From positions 204,314-268,313 of the forward strand of contig NZ_AULJ01000001.1 of assembly GCF_000425225.1 (NCBI RefSeq): a stretch of 64,000 bases of DNA, read 5' to 3'. Shown in pieces: positions 45,616 through 55,121 of this stretch (position 1 is the stretch's first letter; each line of letters starts with the position of its first letter). The notes beneath the pieces were generated by a model. It did no database searches. It worked only from the letters and a program-made list of their open reading frames with translations, and was not told the DNA's origin. The translations under genes and the position numbers were made by a program. The DNA comes from Pontibacillus marinus BH030004 = DSM 16465. Its GTDB lineage: Bacteria; Bacillota; Bacilli; Bacillales; BH030062.

Positions 45616-46977
45616 ATGGACGCCATAGGTACGATAGGGTTAATTGTTTCTCTTGCTCTTTTAATTTATCTAACAATGAAAGGCATTAATATTATTATTG
45701 CTGCTCTTATCAGTTCTATTGTGGTAGCGCTTACAGGTGGTTTGAGTTTACAAACTGCAATGATGGAAAACTATATGAATGGTTTTACGGATTATTTTGC
45801 ATCATGGTTTCTAGTATTCTTGCTTGGAGCGATATTCGGAAAAATCATGCAAGAAACAAAATCTGCTGAAAGTATCGCAAACTGGATTAAAAATACGTTA
45901 GGAGCTAAACGAGCGATATTTGCTGTAGTAGCTGCAGCGGCAATCATGACGTATGGAGGCGTTAGTTTATTTGTAGTTGGATTTGCTGTTTATCCAATTG
46001 CAGTCTCTTTATTCAAAGCTGCAAATCTACCACATAGGTTCATCCCTGCTGCGCTGGTATTCGGTTCTATTTCCTTTACTATGACAGCACCAGGATCACC
46101 TGAAATTCAAAATATTATTCCCACCGAACATTTTAATACGACCCCAGCAGCAGGTGGGTTAATCGGAGTCCTCTGTGCTTTACTAATCATGGTCGTAGGG
46201 GGATTGTGGCTGAGCAGAATGGTTAGAAAAGCTGTTGAGAACGGCGAAGAGTTCTCACTTCCAGATAATCCTTCAACTTTAGCAAAGAAAGAAACATCAG
46301 CATCTCTTGCGGCAGAATTACAAGAAGAACCAGAGCCAGAGCCGACATATCAGAAGTCATTACCTAATGTTGTCGTTTCCTTTCTTCCCTTAGCTACCGT
46401 GATTATTTTGCTTAACGTGCTATCAAGCTTCATGAATCCAACTGCAGCATTATTACTAGCATTAGGATCTGGGATTGGGTTAGCTTGCGTTATGATGTAT
46501 AACTTTTTGGAAAAGTTTTGGGAACCACTTGCATCTGGGACTCAAAATGCTTTAGTGGCACTTGCGAATACTTGTGCTGTTGTAGGTTTTGGAAGTGTAG
46601 CTTCTCAAACAGCAGCCTTCCAAGGTGTGGTAGATGGTTTGGTAAACATTCCAGGGCCACCATTACTTGGGTTAGCAATAGGTGTTACGCTTATTTGCGG
46701 AATCACAGGTTCAGCTTCAGGTGGATTAGGGATCGCTTTACCAATCTTAGCACCAATCTACCTTGCTCAAGGCGTCAATCCGGCGGAAATGCACCGTATT
46801 TCAACCTTGGCATCAGGTGGGATTGATTCTTTACCACACAATGGTTATGTTGTAACGACAATTAGGGTTATTAGTGGGGAAACCCATAAACGGGCTTATA
46901 AACCGATCTTTTTCCTAAGTGTTGTTCTACCAACAGTGGTTATGTTCTTAGCTGTATTGCTGTATGCAATATTCTAA
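45616..46977 (+). CDS. GntP-family permease
   Basis: 453 residues with about 12 transmembrane helices and the GntP-type motifs GAIFGKIMQETKSAESIANW, APGSPEIQNIIPTEHFNTTP and GGIDSLPHNGYVVTT. GntP members are proton symporters for gluconate and small hydroxy-acids such as 3-hydroxybutyrate. It starts nine bases after the dehydrogenase stop behind GGAGG and so shares its transcript. It would bring in the substrate of the two flanking dehydrogenases. A cytoplasmic loop rich in Glu and Pro (QEEPEPEPTYQK) lies mid-protein. Confidence 0.92.
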   Translation: MDAIGTIGLIVSLALLIYLTMKGINIIIAALISSIVVALTGGLSLQTAMMENYMNGFTDYFASWFLVFLLGAIFGKIMQETKSAESIANWIKNTLGAKRAIFAVVAAAAIMTYGGVSLFVVGFAVYPIAVSLFKAANLPHRFIPAALVFGSISFTMTAPGSPEIQNIIPTEHFNTTPAAGGLIGVLCALLIMVVGGLWLSRMVRKAVENGEEFSLPDNPSTLAKKETSASLAAELQEEPEPEPTYQKSLPNVVVSFLPLATVIILLNVLSSFMNPTAALLLALGSGIGLACVMMYNFLEKFWEPLASGTQNALVALANTCAVVGFGSVASQTAAFQGVVDGLVNIPGPPLLGLAIGVTLICGITGSASGGLGIALPILAPIYLAQGVNPAEMHRISTLASGGIDSLPHNGYVVTTIRVISGETHKRAYKPIFFLSVVLPTVVMFLAVLLYAIF

Positions 46978-47037
46978 GTGGAAGCTTTAACTAATACGTT
47001 GTTTTACTTGATTAATTAAAAATATGGAGGTATTTTC

Positions 47038-48498
47038 ATGACACAGATAAAAACAAATATGTTAAGAAACTATGTAGGTGGAGAATGGATTGAAGCAAAA
47101 ACAGACAAGACAGAAGAAGTCTATAACCCTGCAACAGGTGAGATTATTGCAGAAGTTCCAATCTCTACATTTGAGGATATCAATCATGCTGCTGAAGTAG
47201 CAAAAGAAGCTTTCCAATCATGGAAGGATGTACCGGTACCGAAACGTGCTCGTATCTTATTTAAATATCAGCAGTTATTGGTTGATCACTGGGATGAACT
47301 AGCAGAAATCGTTACTCTAGAAAATGGTAAGAGTATAAAAGAGGCAAAAGGAGAAGTGCAACGTGGAATTGAATGTGTAGAATTTGCAGCAGGTGCTCCT
47401 TCTCTCATGATGGGCGATCAACTATCTTCTATTGCTGAAGGTCTTGAATCAGGCGTATATCGTTATCCAATTGGAGTGGTAGGGGGTATTACACCATTTA
47501 ACTTCCCAATGATGGTTCCTTGTTGGATGTTCCCAATGGCTATCGTAACAGGGAATACCTTTGTCATGAAGCCTTCTGAACGTACACCATTATTAGCTAA
47601 TCGTCTGGCTGAATTATTAGAAGAAGCTGGGCTTCCAAAAGGTGTATTCAACATCGTTCATGGTGCTCATGATGCTGTTAACGGTTTGCTGGATCACAAA
47701 GATGTTAAAGCAATTTCCTTTGTAGGATCTCAACCTGTAGCTGAGCATGTTTATAAGCGTGGGACAGATAACTTGAAGCGTGTTCAAGCGTTAGCTGGTG
47801 CGAAAAACCACTCTATTGTTTTGAATGATGCAAACCTTGATAATGCATCAACTCAAATTTTAAATGCAGCATTCGGCTCTGCTGGTGAGCGTTGTATGGC
47901 AGCTTCAGTTGTGGCAGTAGAAGATTCTGTAGCGGATGAATTTATTGATATGCTTGTAAATAAATCTAATCAGGTGAAGATTGGTAATGGTATGGATGAC
48001 GGAGTTTTCTTAGGTCCAGTTATTCGAGAGCAACATAAAGAACGAACAATTGGTTATATTGAAAAAGGTGAGGAAGAAGGTGCTAGCTTAATCCGGGATG
48101 GACGTAAGGATGAGGCTGCACAAGAAAAAGGATACTTTGTCGGACCAACGATCTTTGATAACGTAACAACTGAGATGAATATCTGGCAGGATGAAATTTT
48201 TGCACCAGTTCTTTCTATTGTTAGAGTACGAGACTTAGAGGAAGCTGTTGATGTTACAAATAAATCTCCTTTCGCAAATGGATCTTGCATTTTCACTCGA
48301 GATGGAGGTAGTGTACGCCAATTCCGTGAAACCATTGAAGCGGGTATGCTAGGAGTGAATATTGGTGTACCAGCACCGATGGCCTTCTTCCCATTCTCTG
48401 GTTGGAAGGATTCCTTCTATGGAGATCTGCATGCTAACGGAAAAGACGGTGTAGAGTTTTATACACGCAAGAAGGTTATTACAAGTCGTTGGGTGTAA
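47038..48498 (+). CDS. mmsA: CoA-acylating methylmalonate-semialdehyde dehydrogenase
   Basis: 486 residues that match MmsA/IolA throughout: [32 protein letters not shown], the catalytic segment [11 protein letters not shown] (Cys286) and [20 protein letters not shown] near the end. It oxidises malonate semialdehyde to acetyl-CoA or methylmalonate semialdehyde to propionyl-CoA with NAD and CoA. It follows the permease after 60 bases behind GGAGG and ends the sigma-54 operon. No inositol or valine genes are near, so a hydroxy-acid pathway is the best reading. Confidence 0.93.
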   Translation: MTQIKTNMLRNYVGGEWIEAKTDKTEEVYNPATGEIIAEVPISTFEDINHAAEVAKEAFQSWKDVPVPKRARILFKYQQLLVDHWDELAEIVTLENGKSIKEAKGEVQRGIECVEFAAGAPSLMMGDQLSSIAEGLESGVYRYPIGVVGGITPFNFPMMVPCWMFPMAIVTGNTFVMKPSERTPLLANRLAELLEEAGLPKGVFNIVHGAHDAVNGLLDHKDVKAISFVGSQPVAEHVYKRGTDNLKRVQALAGAKNHSIVLNDANLDNASTQILNAAFGSAGERCMAASVVAVEDSVADEFIDMLVNKSNQVKIGNGMDDGVFLGPVIREQHKERTIGYIEKGEEEGASLIRDGRKDEAAQEKGYFVGPTIFDNVTTEMNIWQDEIFAPVLSIVRVRDLEEAVDVTNKSPFANGSCIFTRDGGSVRQFRETIEAGMLGVNIGVPAPMAFFPFSGWKDSFYGDLHANGKDGVEFYTRKKVITSRWV

Positions 48499-48581
48499 AA
48501 TACTCAAGTAAACATAAAAACTGCACAACAAATTGAATTTTTTCAGTCTATTGATTAGCTCTAAATAAGCAGAAATAGTAT

Positions 48582-48612
48582 ATGCCGTATCACTTTTAAA
48601 GTGGTACGGCAT
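48582..48612 (+). terminator. terminator of the sigma-54 operon
   Basis: ATGCCGTATCACTTT pairs with AAAGTGGTACGGCAT (one G-T pair), followed by a T-rich tail. The remaining 230 bases up to the next gene contain AT-rich sequence and no gene. Confidence 0.8.
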
Positions 48613-48849
48613 TACTTTTGCAATTTTGTTGTTAATGATGAAATGTCTCATTTTTCCTCCCCGTTGCTATCAGAAGACTTTCATTGGAGTTTTTACCCAA
48701 GGAGACACCGAAATCGATGAATAATACCTCATCTAATTAGGAAAAAAGTTTCATTTTTCATACGATTTTTTTTCGGTTTTTTCACTTTTTCGAAAAAAAT
48801 TATGTTTTAATGAGTGTAAATCATTTCTTCATAAGGATGGGTCGATCCC

Positions 48850-50685
48850 ATGAGAGTACTTAAATACATAACATTCTTTATTCTATTACTGGTTATGCAA
48901 GGTTGTAATTCAGTTGATGCACCTGAAATTACAAATGGAAAGCTTGCTTTACATTCATGGGATATAGAACAGGATGGAAAGCTTCTATTAAATGGCGAAT
49001 GGGAGTTTTATTGGAATGTAACAGATCCATCTCATATTTCTGAGTCCCCTGAGCTTTTGAAGGTTCCTGCTACTTGGAATACGAGCGATTCATTTCATCC
49101 TATGGGGTATGGATTGTATCACTTATCCATAACTGGCCTTGAGAAAGGGCAAAGGTACGGCTTAAAAATACCATCTTTGTCCACTGCCTATAAATTATGG
49201 GTGAATAATAAGGTTTTCTTAGTAAATGGGCAACCAGGAATAAGCAAAAAGTTGGAGAAGCCTTCAAGCAAGCCTCAGGAGGTTTTCTTTGAAGCAAGCC
49301 GTTCTACAGTGGATATTCATGTATTGATCTCTAACTTTCACTATCGAGAAGGGGGGATGTGGGAGAGTTTAACACTTGGAACAGAATCTCAAATTCTCAC
49401 TACCTCGAATAGAAAACTAATTTTCGAATCCTTCTTATTTGGAAGTCTCATTTTAGCAGGTCTTTATCATATTGTCTTATTTATTAATCGAAAGAAAGAA
49501 CGGAAGGCACTGCTTTTCGGGATTACTTGTCTGTTCATAAGCGCTAGAATAATGGTGATTGGTGAACATCTTATTTTAGAGTTTCTTCCTCACCTTCCGT
49601 GGGCCATGATCATTCGAATAGAGTATTTAACGTTTTACATTGTATTACCACTGTTCACTTGGTTTTTTCACCTATTGTATCCTGAGGAGGTTCATCCTAG
49701 ATTTTGCAAAGTTTTAACAAGTATAGGTGCGGTTTTTGTTCTTGTTGTACTTTTTACATCTCCTTATATATTCACCCACACCACCTTAGCTTATCAAATC
49801 ATCACAATCATAACATTACTCTACTTGCTGTTTGCTGTATTTAAAGCTGTTAGAAACAAGCGTGATAGCTCAATAATTGTATTCATTTGTTCCATTTTCT
49901 TTGCTGCAACTGTGATCAATGATGTTCTAATGGTTAATCAAATGATACAATCTGTGAACTTATCTGGCATGGGGTTATTTGTGTTTATCTTTTCTCAGTC
50001 CTATATCATTGCTAAAAGCTTTTCAAAAGCTTTTTACAATGCCGAAAAATATTCCAATGAATTGACTAAACTAAACGCTCAGCTAGAAGAAAAGATCGAT
50101 CAACGTACTAAATCTCTCCAAGAATCAAAAGCGGAATTACAACGAATGAATGAAACTCTAAAAGAAATGTCTTATCAGGATCAATTAACTAAACTTCCTA
50201 ACCGAAGATTTTTCGATGAAATATTTCTAGAAGAATGGAATCGATCACTAGAAACAAACAGACTAGTGGCGATTTATTATTTCGATATTGATCACTTTAA
50301 AGCATACAATGATACCTATGGTCATCAGCAAGGTGATGACACACTTGAACAAGTTGGTAAACAATTAGGGAAGACGATTCAAGGTTATGGTGGAACCCTC
50401 GCTAGAATGGGGGGAGAGGAATTTATCGGCTTAACGACCAACAACAGTAAAAAAGAAATAGCGGAAATAGCCGAAGAAACTCGAATTCAGGTAATGAATC
50501 TAGGTATTGAACACGTAACGTCTAAAACAAAACCTGTCGTTACGGTTAGTGTGGGAGTAGCCTCATCCCTTGCGACTCGATCTCATAACCATAGAGATTT
50601 GATAAAAAAAGCTGATGAAGCACTCTATTATTCTAAAAATGATGGGAAGAATAAAGTCTCCATTTACACAATGCATGATCAATAA
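48850..50685 (+). CDS. 7TM-DISM-type membrane diguanylate cyclase
   Basis: 611 residues. An N-terminal signal or lipobox-like stretch (LLLVMQGC) is followed by an extracellular 7TMR-DISM extracellular-type domain (GEWEFYWN, VPATWNT, about 40-180). Seven transmembrane helices (about 190-400), a short coiled coil (ELTKLNAQLEEKIDQRTKSL) and a GGDEF domain complete it. The active motif is GGEEF at residues 521-525 and DIDHFKAYNDTYGH is intact, so it should make cyclic di-GMP. The inhibitory RxxD site before GGEEF is absent, so product inhibition may be missing. The extracellular part probably senses a carbohydrate or similar ligand. It stands alone. Confidence 0.9.
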   Translation: MRVLKYITFFILLLVMQGCNSVDAPEITNGKLALHSWDIEQDGKLLLNGEWEFYWNVTDPSHISESPELLKVPATWNTSDSFHPMGYGLYHLSITGLEKGQRYGLKIPSLSTAYKLWVNNKVFLVNGQPGISKKLEKPSSKPQEVFFEASRSTVDIHVLISNFHYREGGMWESLTLGTESQILTTSNRKLIFESFLFGSLILAGLYHIVLFINRKKERKALLFGITCLFISARIMVIGEHLILEFLPHLPWAMIIRIEYLTFYIVLPLFTWFFHLLYPEEVHPRFCKVLTSIGAVFVLVVLFTSPYIFTHTTLAYQIITIITLLYLLFAVFKAVRNKRDSSIIVFICSIFFAATVINDVLMVNQMIQSVNLSGMGLFVFIFSQSYIIAKSFSKAFYNAEKYSNELTKLNAQLEEKIDQRTKSLQESKAELQRMNETLKEMSYQDQLTKLPNRRFFDEIFLEEWNRSLETNRLVAIYYFDIDHFKAYNDTYGHQQGDDTLEQVGKQLGKTIQGYGGTLARMGGEEFIGLTTNNSKKEIAEIAEETRIQVMNLGIEHVTSKTKPVVTVSVGVASSLATRSHNHRDLIKKADEALYYSKNDGKNKVSIYTMHDQ

Positions 50686-50779
50686 CGAAAATTGGGTCCG
50701 CCTAAAAGAGTTCTTTCTTGATTCTTCAGAAGATGAAGTTCTATAATGAAAATCAAATCAATAATTTATTTAAATTCTA

Positions 50780-50872
50780 CTAGGGGAGCCTGTATCTCAG
50801 GCTGAGAAAAAGGAAATTGACCTTTTGACCCTCAGGACCTGATCTGGATTATGCCAGCGGAGGGAAGTAGTG
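50780..50872 (+). promoter_or_regulatory. TPP (THI-element) riboswitch
   Basis: The conserved blocks are present in order: GGGGAGCC, CAGGCTGAGA, GACCCTC, GGACCTGATCTGGATTATGC and CAGCGGAGGGAAG. It precedes the SDR-thiM-thiD-thiE operon and should switch it off when thiamine pyrophosphate is high. Confidence 0.96.
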
Positions 50873-50888
50873 TACATATATACACTAC

Positions 50889-50918
50889 AACTAGGTCCAG
50901 ATGGAGCCTAGTTTTTTT
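50889..50918 (+). terminator. riboswitch expression-platform terminator
   Basis: AACTAGGTCCA pairs with TGGAGCCTAGTT (one bulge) and is followed by TTTTTTT. It lies 57 bases before the first gene, so TPP binding probably favours it. Confidence 0.9.
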
Positions 50919-50974
50919 ATTTTCTATTCGTCATGATCTAAAAATGGCCCCCTAGAACATGGAGGTATAAGGAA

Positions 50975-51736
50975 ATGAAAATACGTAATCAAACCGTTCT
51001 TATTACTGGAGCAAGTAGAGGTTTAGGGGCAGAGATAGCAAAGACTTTTTCAAAAGAAGGAGCTAACGTGGTTGTAAACTATGTAAAAAGTAAGGAGAAG
51101 GCTGAACAATTGGTCGAGGAACTTGGAGAAAATGCCGTGGCTCTTCAGGCAGATATAAGGAACGAAGAACAGGTAAAAGAAATGGTTGAAAAAGCGAAAG
51201 ACCATTTTCAAGCGTCGATTACAACGGTTGTAAACAATGCCTTGGTTAATTTCCGTTTCGATCCAAATGCGCAACAAGCGGCTGATGAAGTTAATTGGGA
51301 GAAGTATGAGATCCAATTTGAAGGAAGTGTAAAGGGGGCATTGAATACGGTTCAGGCCTGTTTAGAAGATATGAGGGAACAAAACTTCGGACGTATTATT
51401 AATATTGGAACGAATCTGGTTCAAAACCCTGTTGTTGCCTATCATGAATATACAACTGGAAAGGCTGCCTTACTTGGGTTTACTCGTAACATGGCAAAAG
51501 ACTTAGGCCAGTATGGTATTACAGTCAATATGATTTCAGGTGGTCTTTTAAAACAAACCGATGCAAGTAGTGCAACCACAGATGAAGTGTTCTCAATCAT
51601 TGAAGCAACAACCCCATTAAATAAAGTAACGACGCCAGCTGAATTAGCTGATACCGCACTATTTTTCGCCTCACCTTGGTCTAGAGCTGTCACAGGACAA
51701 AACCTGGTGGTAGACGGCGGATTAGTGATGGACTAA
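50975..51736 (+). CDS. short-chain dehydrogenase, first gene of the TPP-riboswitch operon
   Basis: 253 residues of classical SDR type: NAD(P)-binding GASRGLGAE, NNALVNF (normally NNAG), Tyr159-Thr-Thr-Gly-Lys163 and a Thr (residue 146) in the place of the catalytic Ser. It resembles FabG-type 3-oxoacyl-ACP reductases. Position under the riboswitch with thiamine genes suggests it reduces or oxidises a thiamine precursor or degradation product; that is inference. GGAGG stands before the start. The altered NNAG and Ser positions suggest specialised chemistry. Confidence 0.85.
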   Translation: MKIRNQTVLITGASRGLGAEIAKTFSKEGANVVVNYVKSKEKAEQLVEELGENAVALQADIRNEEQVKEMVEKAKDHFQASITTVVNNALVNFRFDPNAQQAADEVNWEKYEIQFEGSVKGALNTVQACLEDMREQNFGRIINIGTNLVQNPVVAYHEYTTGKAALLGFTRNMAKDLGQYGITVNMISGGLLKQTDASSATTDEVFSIIEATTPLNKVTTPAELADTALFFASPWSRAVTGQNLVVDGGLVMD

Positions 51737-51758
51737 TAAATAAGGGAGGATGAGGAAC

Positions 51759-52550
51759 ATGCTAGAACTACTAGAACGTGTACGAGAACAAAAACCATTG
51801 GTTCATAATATTACAAATGTCGTGGTAACAAATTTTACAGCAAATGGGCTGCTATCCTTAGGAGCATCTCCTGTTATGGCTTATGACAAAGAAGAAGTAG
51901 CTGATATGGCAAGTATTGCTGGAGCATTAGTCCTGAATATTGGTACCTTAACGACAGAGGAAATCGAAGCTATGATCATTGCAGGTAAAGCTGCAAATGA
52001 GAATGGTGTCCCTGTTATCTTAGATCCTGTAGGAGCAGGAGCAACTCCATTTCGAACAAAAATGGCCCAGAAAGTTTTAGAAGAAATCGATGTAACTTTA
52101 ATCAGAGGGAATGCAGCCGAAATCGCTAATGTGACAGGCGAGAGTTGGATCATTAAAGGAGTAGATGCCGCTGAAGAAGAGGGAGACGTAAAGCAGTTGG
52201 CTCAAAAAGCTTCCGAACTACTAAATTGTACAGTGGTTATTACTGGGGTGGTGGATTTCATCTCAAACCAGGGCGTTACAAATTTGGTGTCCAATGGTAA
52301 TCCTCTTCTGACAAAGGTAACAGGGACAGGATGCTTGTTATCATCTGTTATTGGTGCATTTTTGGCTGTAGAAAAAGATGAAATTAAAGCAGCAACAGAA
52401 GCCGTTACTGCTTACGGTATAGCAGCTGAAAAAGCGGCAAAACAGCATAAGACAGTTCAAGGACCAGGATCTTTTCAAATTAGGTTTATCGATGAACTTT
52501 CCCACATCAGTAATGAAGACAAAAGTCTTGCGAAAGTGGAAAAGGCATAG
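51759..52550 (+). CDS. thiM: hydroxyethylthiazole kinase
   Basis: 263 residues from the ATG at 51759, chosen because GGGAGGA ends just at the earlier ATG (51750). Motifs are [41 protein letters not shown] and [13 protein letters not shown] (the anion hole and catalytic Cys region). It phosphorylates 4-methyl-5-(2-hydroxyethyl)thiazole for thiamine salvage. It is followed 10 bases later by thiD, in one operon under the TPP riboswitch. Confidence 0.95.
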   Translation: MLELLERVREQKPLVHNITNVVVTNFTANGLLSLGASPVMAYDKEEVADMASIAGALVLNIGTLTTEEIEAMIIAGKAANENGVPVILDPVGAGATPFRTKMAQKVLEEIDVTLIRGNAAEIANVTGESWIIKGVDAAEEEGDVKQLAQKASELLNCTVVITGVVDFISNQGVTNLVSNGNPLLTKVTGTGCLLSSVIGAFLAVEKDEIKAATEAVTAYGIAAEKAAKQHKTVQGPGSFQIRFIDELSHISNEDKSLAKVEKA

Positions 52551-52560
52551 GAGGACAATG

Positions 52561-53358
52561 ATGAAGGTATCAAAAGCATTAACGATCGCAGGTTCAGATA
52601 GTGGCGGAGGTGCTGGTATTCAGGCAGACCTTAAAACCTTTCAGGAGTTAGGTGCATATGGGATGTCTGCAATCACGGCTGTTACATCTCAGAATACTTT
52701 AGGTGTCCATGGTGTTCATCCGTTACCGATTGAACATATTATCGGGCAGATGGATGCCATTGGGGATGATTTAGGAGTTGACGCTCTGAAGACTGGTATG
52801 CTTTTCTCTGGGGAAGTCATCAACACTGTAAGTGAGCGGATTGCTCATTATGGTTGGACGAACCTAGTCGTAGATCCTGTGATGGTAGCAAAAGGAGGGG
52901 CTAAGCTTTTACAGGATGAAGCTATACAAGCATTAAAGGAATCATTAATCCCTCTTACGACAGTGATAACGCCAAATCTTCCTGAAGCAGAAATCATCAC
53001 GGATAGGGAAATAAATAGTCTAGATGACATTAAAGAAGCTGCAAAGACTCTTACTGAAATGGGAGCCCAAACAGTAGTGATTAAAGGTGGACATGCAGAA
53101 GATGAGGAAGTCTTGGACCTATTCTATGATGGAATTCAATTTGTTGAAATGAGATCCCCAAGAGTAGATACCAAACATACACATGGGACAGGCTGTACGT
53201 TCTCTGCTGCTATTACAGCTGAATTGGCTAAAGGGAAAAAAGTTAAGGAAGCGGTTTTAGAGGCTAAAGAATATATTCGAGCAAGCATAGAATTTCCACT
53301 AGGTATTGGTAACGGCCATGGACCTACAAACCATTGGGCTTACAATCAAAGAGAATAA
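52561..53358 (+). CDS. thiD: hydroxymethylpyrimidine (phosphate) kinase
   Basis: 265 residues with ribokinase-fold motifs TIAGSDSGGGAGIQADLKTF, MVAKGGAKLL and HGTGCTFSAAITAELAKG. It phosphorylates HMP and HMP-phosphate to the diphosphate used by ThiE. GGAGG precedes two adjacent ATGs (52558 and 52561); I use the second. Part of the TPP-controlled operon; the thiE start follows after 11 bases. Confidence 0.95.
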   Translation: MKVSKALTIAGSDSGGGAGIQADLKTFQELGAYGMSAITAVTSQNTLGVHGVHPLPIEHIIGQMDAIGDDLGVDALKTGMLFSGEVINTVSERIAHYGWTNLVVDPVMVAKGGAKLLQDEAIQALKESLIPLTTVITPNLPEAEIITDREINSLDDIKEAAKTLTEMGAQTVVIKGGHAEDEEVLDLFYDGIQFVEMRSPRVDTKHTHGTGCTFSAAITAELAKGKKVKEAVLEAKEYIRASIEFPLGIGNGHGPTNHWAYNQRE

Positions 53359-53369
53359 GGTGAATTTAT

Positions 53370-54035
53370 ATGGACTATAAACAGAAAATTGAAGATCTCC
53401 TAACCCTCTACTTCATTATGGGAAGCCAAAATGGGCAGGGGAATCCTGAATATGTTCTCCAGCAAGCCATAGAAGGCGGGATCACCCTTTTTCAGTTTCG
53501 AGAAAAAGGAGAAGGAGCTTTACAAGGAGATGAGAAACGTAGACTTGGAGAACGATTAAAACAAATTTGTAAGGATGCGGGAGTTCCATTTATTGTGAAT
53601 GATGATATCGAACTAGCCATGCAATTGGATGCTGATGGAGTCCATGTCGGTCAAGAGGATGAAAAGGCTGCCGTGACACGGAAGCAAATCGGAAATAAAA
53701 TATTAGGGGTATCGACACACACGTTAGAGGAAGCTCATCAAGCAATAGCAGATGGTGCGGATTATTTAGGTCTAGGTCCTATCTTCCCAACCGAATCTAA
53801 GGATGATATTCGTAAAGTTCACGGACTCGACCTTATCCAGGCTTTTCGTCGACATGATATCCAAACCCCCATCGTGGGAATAGGTGGCATTATGTCGGCG
53901 AATGCAAGTGATGTCATTCAAGCTGGTGGCGATGGTGTGTCGGTTATTTCTGCAATCGCTGGAGCTGAAGATGCAAAGCAAGCTACGGTTCAATTGAAAC
54001 AGGCGGTAAGGAAGGAACAGTTAGAAGACTTCTAA
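53370..54035 (+). CDS. thiE: thiamine-phosphate synthase
   Basis: 221 residues, normal length. TIM-barrel motifs QFREKGEGA, FIVNDDIELAMQLDADGVHV, GVSTHTLEEA, GPIFPTESK and VGIGGIMSANASDVI are all present. It joins HMP diphosphate and thiazole phosphate to thiamine phosphate. Last gene of the operon; together with ThiM and ThiD it makes a salvage-capable final branch, with no thiazole synthesis genes in view. Confidence 0.95.
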   Translation: MDYKQKIEDLLTLYFIMGSQNGQGNPEYVLQQAIEGGITLFQFREKGEGALQGDEKRRLGERLKQICKDAGVPFIVNDDIELAMQLDADGVHVGQEDEKAAVTRKQIGNKILGVSTHTLEEAHQAIADGADYLGLGPIFPTESKDDIRKVHGLDLIQAFRRHDIQTPIVGIGGIMSANASDVIQAGGDGVSVISAIAGAEDAKQATVQLKQAVRKEQLEDF

Positions 54036-54280
54036 CACGGTTAAAGGCATATCGCGATAAACAGGAATGGCATTCTGCACATCTTGAAATATAGATATAA
54101 TTGTCCAGACATTAGCCAAGGTGTTGCCTGATCTATTGTGTGATAGATTCTCTTTTTGTTGAAAAAATGGGGGTCAGGCTTTGATACATGGGTGATGACA
54201 GCTTATTAAATGTTATTTGTGGACTCTTGATTTTGGTAGGTATCTTCCTAGTGAACAAGCAAGTCATAAAAGTGCCTAAA
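54036..54280. other. intergenic region with decayed repeat
   Basis: GGTGTTGCCTGATC near 54119 and GGGGGTCAGGC at 54169-54179 look like the two arms of a decayed palindromic repeat with a replaced centre. A short hydrophobic frame at 54188 runs into the next repeat and has no ribosome site, so it is not called. Confidence 0.5.
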
Positions 54281-54330
54281 AAAGTGCCTGACCCCCAGTG
54301 CTTTAAAGCGGTGGGGGTCAGGCACTTTTT
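54281..54330. repeat. full copy of the GTGCCTGACCCCC palindromic repeat, TTTAAA core
   Basis: The arms AAAGTGCCTGACCCCC and GGGGGTCAGGCACTTTTT flank the core AGTGCTTTAAAGCGGT. It lies between the convergent thiE and carD genes and has A and T flanks, so it should act as a bidirectional terminator. Confidence 0.92.
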
Positions 54331-54422
54331 ATCGGTACGATTAAACGAATTTAATAATATATTATACTCCCAAAAAATTCAGGATATTTTCGGGAGATGT
54401 AATACATGATCTATAATGTACC

Positions 54423-54881
54423 TTAACGGAAAACTTTTATTTGATTTTCAGTGATCCCTTTAATTAATCTCAGTTCACTAATCAAAAATTTATGTGCGTT
54501 GTCAAACAGTTGTTTTTCGCTTGTATTAAGCGAATTCTCTTTCTTTATACGCATTAAATCACGTACAACTTCAGCAGCTTCTTGTATTTTACCTGTTTTT
54601 ATTTTGTCCGTGTTCACTTTAAACCTTTGTTTCAATGGCACTGTATCTGATTCTCCGTGCTGAAAAATGTGTATGATTTCTTTTAATGCATTTATTTCAG
54701 TAACCGGGCGGATATTTGAACTCGACATTTTATCCTCAGGAATCATGACTTGCATATCACTGACTGACATTTTTATGACATAATACTGTTTGGTTTCTCC
54801 TAAGATTTCCTTTTCTTCTATAGCTTCAATTTTACCTGCACCGTGCATTGGATAAACTATATTATCGCCAATTTGAAACAA
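54423..54881 (-). CDS. CarD/CdnL-family RNA polymerase-binding regulator (YdeB-like)
   Basis: The start is the TTG at 54881, which follows GGAGGTGG by 5 bases and gives MFQIGDNIVYPMHGAG, the typical opening of B. subtilis YdeB. Starting at the upstream ATG would put the ribosome site inside the gene. The 152-residue protein has the CarD Tudor-like RNA polymerase-interaction domain (residues 1-65, KQYYVIKMSVSDMQVMIP) and a helical C-terminal part. CarD proteins bind polymerase beta and stabilise promoter open complexes, often at rRNA promoters. It stands as a single gene. Confidence 0.9.
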   Translation of the reverse strand: MFQIGDNIVYPMHGAGKIEAIEEKEILGETKQYYVIKMSVSDMQVMIPEDKMSSSNIRPVTEINALKEIIHIFQHGESDTVPLKQRFKVNTDKIKTGKIQEAAEVVRDLMRIKKENSLNTSEKQLFDNAHKFLISELRLIKGITENQIKVFR

Positions 54882-55053
54882 AAAATCCACCTCCATATGT
54901 GGTAACAATATTAAGTTTAACATATATTAGGTTTTTAATCAAATTTACTATGTTAACAAACTTAATTTAACTAGTCAATAGAATCATTTTTAAAATTAGA
55001 AAAAACTCCATAAACAGCAGAATTGCCCTATTAATAATTGCTCAAATCGGTAC

Positions 55054-55090
55054 AAAAAAAGAAGTACAGCTTGATATGCTGTACTTCTTT
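55054..55090 (-). terminator. terminator of the pullulanase gene
   Basis: AAAGAAGTACAGC pairs with GCTGTACTTCTTT around TTGATAT; the A run on the plus strand gives a T run on the minus strand, in the direction of the pullulanase gene. Confidence 0.88.
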
Positions 55091-55121
55091 CGGGGCTCAT
55101 TACCCTTGCTTCCTTATGAAC

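Noticed and set aside
54188..54409. Short open frame with a hydrophobic N terminus
   Set aside because: No ribosome site, and the second half is translation of the palindromic repeat; at most a decayed small membrane protein.
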